Positions 1 to 5,188 of a stretch of 5,188 nt of DNA are shown here, in pieces. This DNA is from an uncultured Rhodospirillales bacterium (GTDB lineage Bacteria > Pseudomonadota > Alphaproteobacteria > Acetobacterales > Acetobacteraceae). The notes beneath the pieces were generated by a model. That model did no database searches and was not told the DNA's origin. It saw only the letters and a program-made list of their open reading frames with translations. A program made the translations under genes and the position numbers. The stretch spans positions 1 through 5,188 of the forward strand of contig CAIVDX010000549.1 in NCBI GenBank assembly GCA_903904805.1, read 5' to 3'. How positions within the stretch are numbered: position 1 is the first letter of the stretch; every line of letters starts with the position of its first letter.

Positions 1-510
1 GCCCGGATAGCCAGCATCGCGCGGGACCTTGCCGCTGCCGAGGCGGACACCGGCCCCGCCGATGCTCTCGCCAAAGCGGAATGGCAGGCCAGCCAGATTG
101 CGGCGCGGATCAGCGCATTGACCGGACAGCGCGCCACCATCGTGGCACGCCGCACGGCTGGGCACTGTGAAGCAGGCGATGGTCCGGAACTGGCCCTGAT
201 CGCGGCCGATCTGGAGGGTCTGACCGGCTTGCAGACCGAAGCCGATTCGGCGGTCACGGCGGCGCGCCAGCCTGTCACGGTGGCGTCCAACCGGTTGGGC
301 TTGCTGCGGGCGCAACTGGCACGCGCCGAAGCGGAAGCGGTGGAAGCGGTGCTGGCGGCCCATGCCAGCCTGCTGGCCGCGCAGATAATGGCGGCCCTCA
401 ACGAGTTGGCGCAGGTGAGCAAGACACTCAAACGCCCAATGCCGGTGTGGAGCGCGCCTGCGTTGTACCGGGTGCTGCAGGGCCTCGCCATAAGGCGCGG
501 CGAGACGTGA
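1..510 (+). CDS. Partial Ala-rich coiled-coil protein (C-terminal 169 residues), possibly phage-derived
   Basis: The reading frame is open from base 1 to a TGA at 508-510, so the start lies left of the window and 169 C-terminal residues are visible. The protein is very rich in Ala, Leu, Glu, Gln and Arg. Long stretches (about residues 1-45 and 60-145 of the visible part) have heptad-like spacing of hydrophobic residues that suggests alpha-helical coiled coil. I see no catalytic motif, membrane segment or cysteine cluster. The C-terminus is short and basic. The next gene starts 2 bp after the stop, so the two are almost certainly co-transcribed. I do not recognise the family. A structural or accessory protein from a phage or integrated element is plausible from the size and packing of the three genes, but this is inference. 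An internal TTG at 118 could be taken as a start, but the uninterrupted, similarly composed sequence before it argues for the longer frame. Confidence 0.6.
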   Translation, partial: ARIASIARDLAAAEADTGPADALAKAEWQASQIAARISALTGQRATIVARRTAGHCEAGDGPELALIAADLEGLTGLQTEADSAVTAARQPVTVASNRLGLLRAQLARAEAEAVEAVLAAHASLLAAQIMAALNELAQVSKTLKRPMPVWSAPALYRVLQGLAIRRGET

Positions 511-512
511 CC

Positions 513-1118
513 ATGGCTGACCGGACCGGCGTGCGCGGCGAACTTGAAGCAGCCCTTCTGGCCGATGCCGAGCGTGCCGGGCTGGACCGTCTCGACCGGG
601 CGGCGGTGGTGCGGCGTTTCGTGGGGCGCGGTGCCAGCGAGCGCACGCTGTACCGGTGGGCAGCCGGGCTGATCGACAGCGGCCGGGCCGCGCAGCACCT
701 GTCCGACAGGCTGGGTGCGGCAGCGGCGGCGCACGCCGGTGCCCACCCGGCGACCCGCGCAGCCGTGCCGGGCATTGCCAGCACATCGGCGCTGATGGGC
801 AACAGCCCGGCAGGCCTTGTCGTGCTGCTGCAGGACGCGCTGGCCTGCTCCACCCAGGTCATGCAGCACGCCCGCGACGCCGATGGCCGGGTGCGCAATG
901 CGAAGCTGCTGCTGTCGGCCGCCGGCACGCTGGCCCGCTGCCTCGACACCGCCATGCGGCTGCAGGCCTCGCTTCAGAACAGCGCCGCCCTGGAGGCGTT
1001 CCACGAGGCCGTGATCGCCGAAATCCGGGTAGAATCACCGGTCACGGCCGAACGGATCGTCAGACGCCTGCAGCGCTTCTACGCCGAACGGCGCGGTGCG
1101 GCGGCAGAGAGGATGTGA
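513..1118 (+). CDS. Helix-turn-helix protein of 201 residues, possibly small-terminase-like
   Basis: I chose the ATG at 513 because it lies 2 bp after the preceding stop. A GTG at 447 in the same frame would overlap the previous gene by 64 bp and add an unconvincing N-terminus. No strong Shine-Dalgarno is visible, so expression may rely on translational coupling. Residues about 29-52 (AAVVRRF...SERTLYRWAAG) have the pattern of a helix-turn-helix, with a basic recognition helix around SERTLYRW. Residues 60-95 are an Ala-rich linker. Residues 98-165 are two amphipathic helices, and residues 175-195 a basic C-terminal helix. An N-terminal HTH followed by a helical oligomerisation region is the layout of phage small-terminase proteins of the Mu-like gp27/DUF3486 type, but I cannot show homology. 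A DNA-binding regulator is the main alternative. That this is a real gene is well supported by its packing; its function is not. Confidence 0.65.
   Translation: MADRTGVRGELEAALLADAERAGLDRLDRAAVVRRFVGRGASERTLYRWAAGLIDSGRAAQHLSDRLGAAAAAHAGAHPATRAAVPGIASTSALMGNSPAGLVVLLQDALACSTQVMQHARDADGRVRNAKLLLSAAGTLARCLDTAMRLQASLQNSAALEAFHEAVIAEIRVESPVTAERIVRRLQRFYAERRGAAAERM
1107..1112 (+). promoter_or_regulatory. Shine-Dalgarno for the 64-residue small protein
   Basis: GAGAGG lies inside the end of the preceding gene, 8 bp before the ATG at 1121. It is the best ribosome binding site in the left gene cluster and is the main reason for accepting the very short gene that follows. Confidence 0.55.
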
Positions 1119-1120
1119 TC

Positions 1121-1315
1121 ATGGACCCCTTCGGACTGAAATATCACGTGCTGCGCGAGGACCTGTCGCGCGACCTGCTGTCGGGGGCCGCGCCGCAGGA
1201 TCTGGAAGGCATCGCCGAACACATTCGCATCTGCGCCAGCGTCACGCGCGGCGAGGCGGTGATATTGACCGAGCGGTTTGTTGCTGACCTCCGCCGCCAT
1301 CTGTCGCCGGGATGA
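1121..1315 (+). CDS. Small protein of unknown function, 64 residues
   Basis: This is a complete short gene from the ATG at 1121 to the TGA at 1313-1315, starting 2 bp after the preceding stop and served by the GAGAGG site at 1107-1112. The protein begins MDPFGLKYHVLRED and ends LRRHLSPG. It is mixed acidic and basic, has a single Cys (38), no signal peptide and no membrane segment, and looks like a small bundle of two or three helices. I do not recognise the family. It is the last gene of the three-gene cluster: the next 105 bp are non-coding and contain an inverted repeat that could mark the transcript end. A small phage or element accessory protein is the best guess from context only. The good ribosome binding site and the 2-bp spacing make it more likely to be a real gene than a chance frame. 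Confidence 0.55.
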   Translation: MDPFGLKYHVLREDLSRDLLSGAAPQDLEGIAEHIRICASVTRGEAVILTERFVADLRRHLSPG

Positions 1316-1346
1316 CCGTTAACACTGCAGTTTGGTCTGCTCCCGA

Positions 1347-1387
1347 GCCGATAGACAGGCCCGGCGGCTTGTGAAACTGTCTCCGGC
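1347..1387 (+). terminator. Imperfect stem-loop downstream of the left gene cluster, possible terminator
   Basis: GCCG (1347-1350) and AGACAG (1353-1358) can pair with CTGTCT (1377-1382) and CGGC (1384-1387). This gives ten base pairs with a small asymmetric bulge and an 18-nt GC-rich loop. It begins 32 bp after the stop of the 64-residue gene and ends before the next gene. No run of T follows, so it is not a classical intrinsic terminator. It could instead be a 3'-end stabilising hairpin, or chance pairing in GC-rich DNA. Confidence 0.25.
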
Positions 1388-1420
1388 ATCAGGTGGTGTC
1401 ATCGCACCGCCGCAGGCCGG

Positions 1421-2023
1421 ATGGTGGCATGCATGAGCGCTTCGCCGACGCACAGCCCGCAATGGGCCACCCTTGCGGATGCCGCCGCCTTCGCATTCGG
1501 CTTGCATGAAGCCCAGCGGCGCAAGGGCACCGAGATTCCATATATCGCCCATCTGATGAGCGTGGCGGCGCTGGTGCTGGAACATGGCGGCGATGAGGAG
1601 CAGGCGATTGCCGGGCTGCTGCATGATGCCATCGAGGATGTGGGCGCCGAGCAGGAAGCTGTGATCGCGGCCAGATTCGGGCCACGGGTGGCCGCCATCG
1701 TGCGCGCCTGCACCGATGCCGACGTGGTGCCCAAGCCGCCGTGGCGGGCACGCAAGGAGGCGTATATCGCCCATCTCGACACGGTCTCGGCCGATGCGCT
1801 GCTGGTGAGCGCCTGCGACAAGCTGCACAACGCCCGCGCCATCGTGACCGACCTGCGCACCCTTGGCCCGGCAATGTTCGACCGGTTCAACGGCGGTCAG
1901 GATGGCACGATCTGGTATTATTCTGCGTTGAGCGAAGCTTTTGCGCGGCTGCTGCCGGGGCCGTTGGCCACTGAACTGCATTGCGCGGTTCTGGAGATGA
2001 AAAGCCTAGCTGCCCCAAAGTAG
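1421..2023 (+). CDS. HD-domain hydrolase resembling the RelA/SpoT hydrolase domain (candidate small alarmone hydrolase)
   Basis: This is a complete 200-residue protein. Motifs of the SpoT/Rel (p)ppGpp hydrolase fold appear in order: RRKG...IPYIAHL (33-45, with the Arg-Lys pair and metal ligand His44), GLLHDAIED (65-73, with ligands His68-Asp69 and the catalytic pair Glu72-Asp73), and ACDKLHNAR (131-139, with Asp133 and Asn137). In studied Rel enzymes these residues bind Mn2+ and remove the 3'-pyrophosphate of (p)ppGpp. There is no synthetase, TGS or ACT domain, and the length fits single-domain small alarmone hydrolases (SAH/Mesh1-like). A cytosolic, metal-dependent alarmone or nucleotide phosphohydrolase is therefore likely, but the substrate is inferred. 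The start is uncertain: ATG 1421 gives the longest protein, while ATG 1433, four codons later, is preceded by GGTGG (1423-1427) and may be the true start. The gene stands alone, 105 bp after the left cluster and convergent with the ATPase gene. I see no clear promoter in the gap before it. Confidence 0.88.
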   Translation: MVACMSASPTHSPQWATLADAAAFAFGLHEAQRRKGTEIPYIAHLMSVAALVLEHGGDEEQAIAGLLHDAIEDVGAEQEAVIAARFGPRVAAIVRACTDADVVPKPPWRARKEAYIAHLDTVSADALLVSACDKLHNARAIVTDLRTLGPAMFDRFNGGQDGTIWYYSALSEAFARLLPGPLATELHCAVLEMKSLAAPK

Positions 2024-2046
2024 CATTCGGAGTCCGCGCCATAGGT

Positions 2047-2121
2047 CTATTGGGTGTGGAACGAGCTATCTCTCAGGAGCACGAATGCCGAAATTGCATC
2101 GTTTGGTGGAATCTCGGCCAT
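2047..2121 (-). pseudogene. Possible 24-residue gene-start remnant downstream of the ATPase gene
   Basis: On the - strand, in the same frame as the ATPase and 36 bp after its stop, an ATG at 2121-2119 opens 24 codons ending at a TAG (2049-2047). The product begins MAEIPPNDAISAFVLL and looks protein-like for its length. No good ribosome binding site precedes it. It could be the first codons of a following operon gene cut off by rearrangement, or chance. Support is weak. Confidence 0.12.
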
Positions 2122-2189
2122 TTGTGGAACAGCATCAACCGCAGAAGTGGCACATTGCTAGTCCCCAAAACCCGTCGACTCCGCCTTGA
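2085..2189 (+). CDS. Possible 34-residue micro-ORF with strong ribosome binding site
   Basis: AGGAG at 2075-2079 sits 5 bp before an ATG at 2085. The frame runs 34 codons to a TGA at 2187-2189, and its last 32 bp overlap the 3' end of the ATPase gene on the other strand. The product would be polar and His/Gln/Pro-rich (it begins MPKLHRLVESRPF) with no recognisable motif. Only the ribosome binding site supports it. A fragment of a former gene or a chance frame is as likely as a real micro-protein. Confidence 0.15.
   Translation: MPKLHRLVESRPFVEQHQPQKWHIASPQNPSTPP
2087..2118 (-). terminator. Stem-loop in the convergent junction, possible 3'-end structure of the ATPase transcript
   Basis: Arms 2087-2095 and 2110-2118 are complementary at eight of nine positions around a 14-nt loop. 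In RNA read from the - strand the odd position is a U-G wobble, so the stem is fully paired; in + strand RNA it is an A-C mismatch. This points to the ATPase transcript, whose stop lies 40 nt upstream. No U run follows, so efficient intrinsic termination is doubtful. Confidence 0.25.
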
Positions 2190-5188
2190 ACTTGAGCTGC
2201 CGCGTGTTGTCGCGGATTACACCCACATCGGCGTCATCGAAACCGTCCGGGGCCTCACTCTCGATCTCCAGCGTCAGCTTCACCTTGGCGCCCGGGGTGC
2301 GCTGCAATTCCAGCACCACGGCGTTGAGGATGGCTTCCAGCGCCTTTACCGGCCGTACGGGATCAAGCTCCACGGAGCCGTAAAAGCGCTTCGGCTTGAC
2401 AGGACCCGCCGGGGTGGGGGAGGGGGCAAGGCCAATGATCCGCCCATCGGATGGCCGTGTGAGCGGCAGGCTGCTGGGATTGCTGGCCGGGGTGGGTGCC
2501 ACGCTGCTGCCAGTGGGCAGCTGGGCCAAGGCCTCGGCGGCGCGAACCAGAACGGCATCGGGCGCCAATTGCTCGGGCGGGTTTTTGGCCCAGATCAGCT
2601 TGCGGTATTGCCCGGTCGCCTCGTCAACACCGTCGGCATATCCCAATTGCGGGTCGAGTTTGCCCACCGCGTCGCGGATGGCGCCTTCCAGCACCACGCG
2701 GTCCCGCAACTTGGGCAAGTACACGTAGGTGATGAACCATTCGACGATTTCGGCCACCCGCAGATGCGGCCGGTCGTCGGGCCAGATCGGCTTCAGCGCG
2801 TGCCAGAACCGGTCCGCGCCCAGCTTTTCCAGCGCCAGCCCATCCCCCCGGGCCTTTTCGTACACCACCACCGGAATGGCGGCGCGGTCGCGCGACGAGA
2901 TCAGGTGATGCTCCAGATCGAACGGCTTGCCGGGTGTCTCGCTTCTGACCGGGTTGAAGATGTGGCTCCAGGCCGCACGCAGCGCCCGGCGCGCGCCGTC
3001 GCCATGCTGCTTGGCCTTGTCCCCGGCGTCGGTGGCCTGCGCCTTGGTCATTTGCTGTTGCAGGCGGTCGTCCTTGACGATGGAGGCCCACGCCATTGCC
3101 TTGGCGACCACCTCGCGCGCCGTGCTCAAATTCGCCTCATCCGGGGCGATGAACAGCAGCGTGTTGCGGTGCCGCCGTTGTGAGGACCGGCAGCGGGTCA
3201 ACATGTCGATCACTGCATCGGTGGCCGGTGTCTTGGCAACCCCCTTGCCGGAATGGGCAAAGGCCGGGCCGAAGATCACCAACGACAGCGCCTGCGCCTC
3301 GTCGATGCCCACCGGATCGTCGGGGGCGGCGAACACGCGGTCGAACTTGTCCTTGGTTTTGGCCTCATCGGCCAGCATGCGCACGATTTCGGCGTCGATC
3401 TCGTGCGGCAGGTCGAGTAGCGCCTTGGCCCGGTTATCGGCCTCGCGGTTCAACGTCGGTTGCGTCGAATACCAATAGCGCCCCGCTTCCTCGTAGAGGT
3501 AGGCAGCCCGATCACTGATCTCGCGCAACGCCTCTCCGAAGATGGCCAACTGGTCGCCCGGCTCGGCGCAAGCGAGCCGCAGGCCCTGTCCGGTGATGCC
3601 GGCGTTCGGCTTGCCGGCGGTGGGGGCAGTGCAGAGGAATACCGCACGGGCAGCGCGTGAGGCTGCGCGGGTTTGCGATATGCGCCGCGTGGTGTTGGCC
3701 TCGATACGGGCGGGCAGGGCGCCGTCGCCGTCCACTTCACGGTCCAGAACGGCGGCGAAGGCGGGGTCGAGCGGATACAGCACACTGGCGCGCACGCGTT
3801 CGTGCGCCACCGGCACGCGGGCCGGCATGATCAGCGGGTCCTGCGAGCGCGCGCCCCACAGCACACCGATCACGTTGGCCATGAAGCGCAGCACGCCGCG
3901 GGTACGCTGGAAGTTGGCCAGGCTGGCCCAGTCTTTCGACAGCCGGTCGAACAATTCCGGATGGATCGGGTAGGACAGCCGCAGCAGTTCCAGATAGCGG
4001 GCTTCTTTGGCCTCGGGCGGAAACTCAGCCGGGTTTTTGCGATACAGGTCGTGGAACGCCTTCACCGTCTCGTCGCGCGCCCGCTCGCCATCGGCATCCA
4101 GCGGCTGGAACAGGCGGCGGCGGATGATCTCGTAGGTCTCGTCGCCATTGGCCGGCAGCCAGCTGGAATGCACGCGGCCGAACACCGCCTGTAACCGGCG
4201 CAACGCCTGCACGCCCTTCTCGCCACCCGCCTCGGCGGCGCTTTCCGGCAGCGAGCCGACCACCAGAATGCCCGGGACCATCTTCGCCGCCTCAGTCAGC
4301 GACTGCACGAAGGACAGCAGCGATTCGAACCGGTCGTCCGGCAATTGCCGCGCGAATGCCACCACTTCGTCGAGCAGGATCACGCTCGGCCCGGACAGGC
4401 GGAACAACTCGACCAGCAATTCCGAGCCGGGATTGGTCCGCGCCGCCTCGGCCTGCGCCAGCAGTTTCAGCCCGGCCTCGCCCGCCAGCCGCCAGGCGAT
4501 ATAGCCCCACAGCGTATGCACCGGCGGGCCGTCTTTCAGCGTCAGCGACACGTCGGTGCCCTTGGACGAGCCCACGAAAACCGCGATTTGCGGCTTGGGC
4601 AGCGCGATGCCGCCCAGCCCTTCCATCAGTGGTGCCACACCGGCGAGGCTGCGCGGGTTGCCGCCGTCGCGCAGGTGCCTGGCCAGATGGTAGATGGCCA
4701 GCATGGTGTGCGTCTTGCCGCCGCCGAACGCGGTTTGCAGGCCGATCACCGGGTCGCCGCCCGCGCCGCACAGCCGCTGCAAGGCCGAGGACAGCACGCG
4801 CTTCAGCCCTTCGGTCAGAAAGGTGATGCCGAAGAACGCCAGCGGCGTGGCGTAGCCCTCGCTGGCCAGCCCCGCATCCACCGCGAACAGGTCGGCCGCG
4901 AATTCGGATTCCTTGAAGCGGTTGGCGAGCACGTCCGGGTGCGGCAATGCGGCCTCGATCCACGGCAGCAACGCCTTGCCGGGCTTGCTGTCGGCCATCA
5001 CGTCGAGCTTGGTGGCCGCCGGTGCGGCGGCGGGTTTCGGCTCCGGCTCCGGCGTTACCCCGGCGCGGCGCTGTTCCTCGTACAGCTTGCGCACCTCCGC
5101 CACCTCGTCCTCCGGCGCCTTGGTCAGGCGCAGCAGGTGGTGCATGGCGTTCAGGTAGTTCAGCGCCTCGTCGTCGGGGAGTGCGAGC
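2158..5188 (-). CDS. DUF499/COG1483 P-loop ATPase of a predicted antiphage locus; N-terminus beyond the window, probable HEPN fusion
   Basis: The frame is open from the right edge to a TAG at 2160-2158, giving 1009 visible residues. Numbering below starts at the internal Met at 5145. Residues 60-150 hold the family's N-terminal block (PHPDVL, ESEFAADL, TFLTEGL, then DPVIGLQTAFGGGKTHTM) with the Walker A site TAFGGGKT (Lys144, Thr145; DNA 4708-4734). The Walker B strand is SVILLDE (Asp259-Glu260; DNA 4366-4386), followed by a sensor-like strand GILVVGSLPES (292-302). YPIHPELFDRL and NFQRTRGVLRFMA (392-423) are typical of COG1483, as is GRYWYSTQPTLNREAD (555-570). Residues about 875-916 are a Pro/Ser/Thr-rich linker, and 917-995 the usual C-terminal domain (RFYGSVELDP ... 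GFGD). Such ATPases are found in predicted defence loci with a DUF1156 DNA methylase and a helicase; the molecular role is unproven. Upstream of Met1 the frame continues without a stop, and the sequence around it (DDEALNYLNAMHHLLRL) resembles the end of a Swt1-type HEPN domain. The true start therefore lies outside the window. No gene follows on this strand. Confidence 0.92.
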   Translation of the reverse strand, partial: LALPDDEALNYLNAMHHLLRLTKAPEDEVAEVRKLYEEQRRAGVTPEPEPKPAAAPAATKLDVMADSKPGKALLPWIEAALPHPDVLANRFKESEFAADLFAVDAGLASEGYATPLAFFGITFLTEGLKRVLSSALQRLCGAGGDPVIGLQTAFGGGKTHTMLAIYHLARHLRDGGNPRSLAGVAPLMEGLGGIALPKPQIAVFVGSSKGTDVSLTLKDGPPVHTLWGYIAWRLAGEAGLKLLAQAEAARTNPGSELLVELFRLSGPSVILLDEVVAFARQLPDDRFESLLSFVQSLTEAAKMVPGILVVGSLPESAAEAGGEKGVQALRRLQAVFGRVHSSWLPANGDETYEIIRRRLFQPLDADGERARDETVKAFHDLYRKNPAEFPPEAKEARYLELLRLSYPIHPELFDRLSKDWASLANFQRTRGVLRFMANVIGVLWGARSQDPLIMPARVPVAHERVRASVLYPLDPAFAAVLDREVDGDGALPARIEANTTRRISQTRAASRAARAVFLCTAPTAGKPNAGITGQGLRLACAEPGDQLAIFGEALREISDRAAYLYEEAGRYWYSTQPTLNREADNRAKALLDLPHEIDAEIVRMLADEAKTKDKFDRVFAAPDDPVGIDEAQALSLVIFGPAFAHSGKGVAKTPATDAVIDMLTRCRSSQRRHRNTLLFIAPDEANLSTAREVVAKAMAWASIVKDDRLQQQMTKAQATDAGDKAKQHGDGARRALRAAWSHIFNPVRSETPGKPFDLEHHLISSRDRAAIPVVVYEKARGDGLALEKLGADRFWHALKPIWPDDRPHLRVAEIVEWFITYVYLPKLRDRVVLEGAIRDAVGKLDPQLGYADGVDEATGQYRKLIWAKNPPEQLAPDAVLVRAAEALAQLPTGSSVAPTPASNPSSLPLTRPSDGRIIGLAPSPTPAGPVKPKRFYGSVELDPVRPVKALEAILNAVVLELQRTPGAKVKLTLEIESEAPDGFDDADVGVIRDNTRQLKFKAESTGFGD

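Larger units (their letters stand above)
2024..2157. other. Low-GC convergent intergenic junction
   Basis: This 134-bp stretch separates the stop of the HD-domain gene from the stop of the ATPase gene. Counted by hand it is about 52% GC, well below the neighbouring genes. It contains an inverted repeat (2087-2118), a short + strand frame with a good ribosome binding site (from 2085) and a short - strand frame starting at 2121. No tRNA, transposon end or classical T-tailed terminator is visible. It may be a recombination scar or simply a shared 3' region. Confidence 0.6.

Noticed and set aside
1316..1420. TTAACA at 1319-1324 as a -35 box for the HD-domain gene
   Set aside because: No acceptable -10 sequence lies 16-19 bp downstream, so no sigma-70 promoter can be called.
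1319..1981. - strand open frame of 220 codons opposite the HD-domain gene
   Set aside because: The + strand encodes a full set of HD hydrolase motifs here. The antisense product shows no motif and is an artefact of high GC.
2055..2130. Direct repeat TGTGGAAC at 2055-2062 and 2123-2130
   Set aside because: An eight-base repeat without further similarity or transposase-like sequence is within chance. It does not define a target-site duplication or attachment site.
1981..3183. Long + strand open frame of about 400 codons opposite the ATPase gene
   Set aside because: It lies antisense to a gene with clear family motifs. Its composition (runs of Gly, Arg, His, Gln) is that expected of the complement of GC-rich coding DNA, and it has no recognisable domain.
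3542..4194. Several + strand frames of 110-175 codons within the ATPase region
   Set aside because: They are mirror frames of the ATPase coding sequence, without ribosome binding sites or protein-like patterns.
2158..5188. Assigning the ATPase to a BREX system as BrxC/PglY
   Set aside because: BrxC/PglY proteins are, as I recall, distantly related P-loop ATPases, but no PglZ, PglX or BrxL gene is visible and the block order fits stand-alone DUF499/COG1483 proteins better. The window cannot support a BREX call.
1..5188. CRISPR arrays, tRNA or rRNA genes and insertion sequences
   Set aside because: I found no regularly spaced repeats, no cloverleaf-like sequence and no transposase motif or terminal inverted repeat pair on either strand.

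Overview
This 5.2-kb, GC-rich window reads as accessory DNA from a high-GC bacterium. The codon use and the absence of AT-rich spacing would suit an alphaproteobacterium, but nothing in the window fixes the genus. It has two parts that face each other: a left part on the + strand (1-2023) and one large gene on the - strand (2158 to the right edge). They meet at a 134-bp convergent junction of about 52% GC, clearly AT-richer than the genes around it.

Left part, 1-1315: three closely packed + strand genes, each separated from the next by 2 bp. They are the C-terminal 169 residues of an Ala-rich coiled-coil protein, a 201-residue helical protein with an N-terminal helix-turn-helix, and a 64-residue small protein with a good ribosome binding site. 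I do not recognise the families with certainty. The size, composition and spacing resemble small genes of a phage or integrated element, and the middle gene has the layout of a small-terminase-like (DUF3486-type) protein. This is inference.

Centre, 1421-2023: a complete single-domain HD hydrolase resembling the N-terminal hydrolase half of RelA/SpoT proteins. All metal-binding and catalytic motifs are visible and there is no synthetase domain, so it is a candidate small alarmone, (p)ppGpp-type, hydrolase.

Right part, 2158-5188 on the - strand: at least 1009 residues of a DUF499/COG1483 P-loop ATPase. Its C-terminus is complete and its N-terminus lies beyond the right edge. Proteins of this family are typical of predicted antiphage loci, where they sit with a DUF1156 (COG1743) DNA methylase and a helicase. 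The reading frame continues upstream of the ATPase core into sequence that looks like the tail of a Swt1-type HEPN domain, so the whole protein is probably a HEPN-DUF499 fusion, meaning a predicted RNase coupled to an AAA-type ATPase. No partner gene follows it on the same strand inside the window, so it is the last gene of its transcription unit here.

The likely picture is a defence island beside phage-like genes, with an alarmone hydrolase-like gene between them. The strongest points for follow-up are the predicted HEPN fusion, the lone HD hydrolase beside it, and the low-GC junction that may contain gene remnants.
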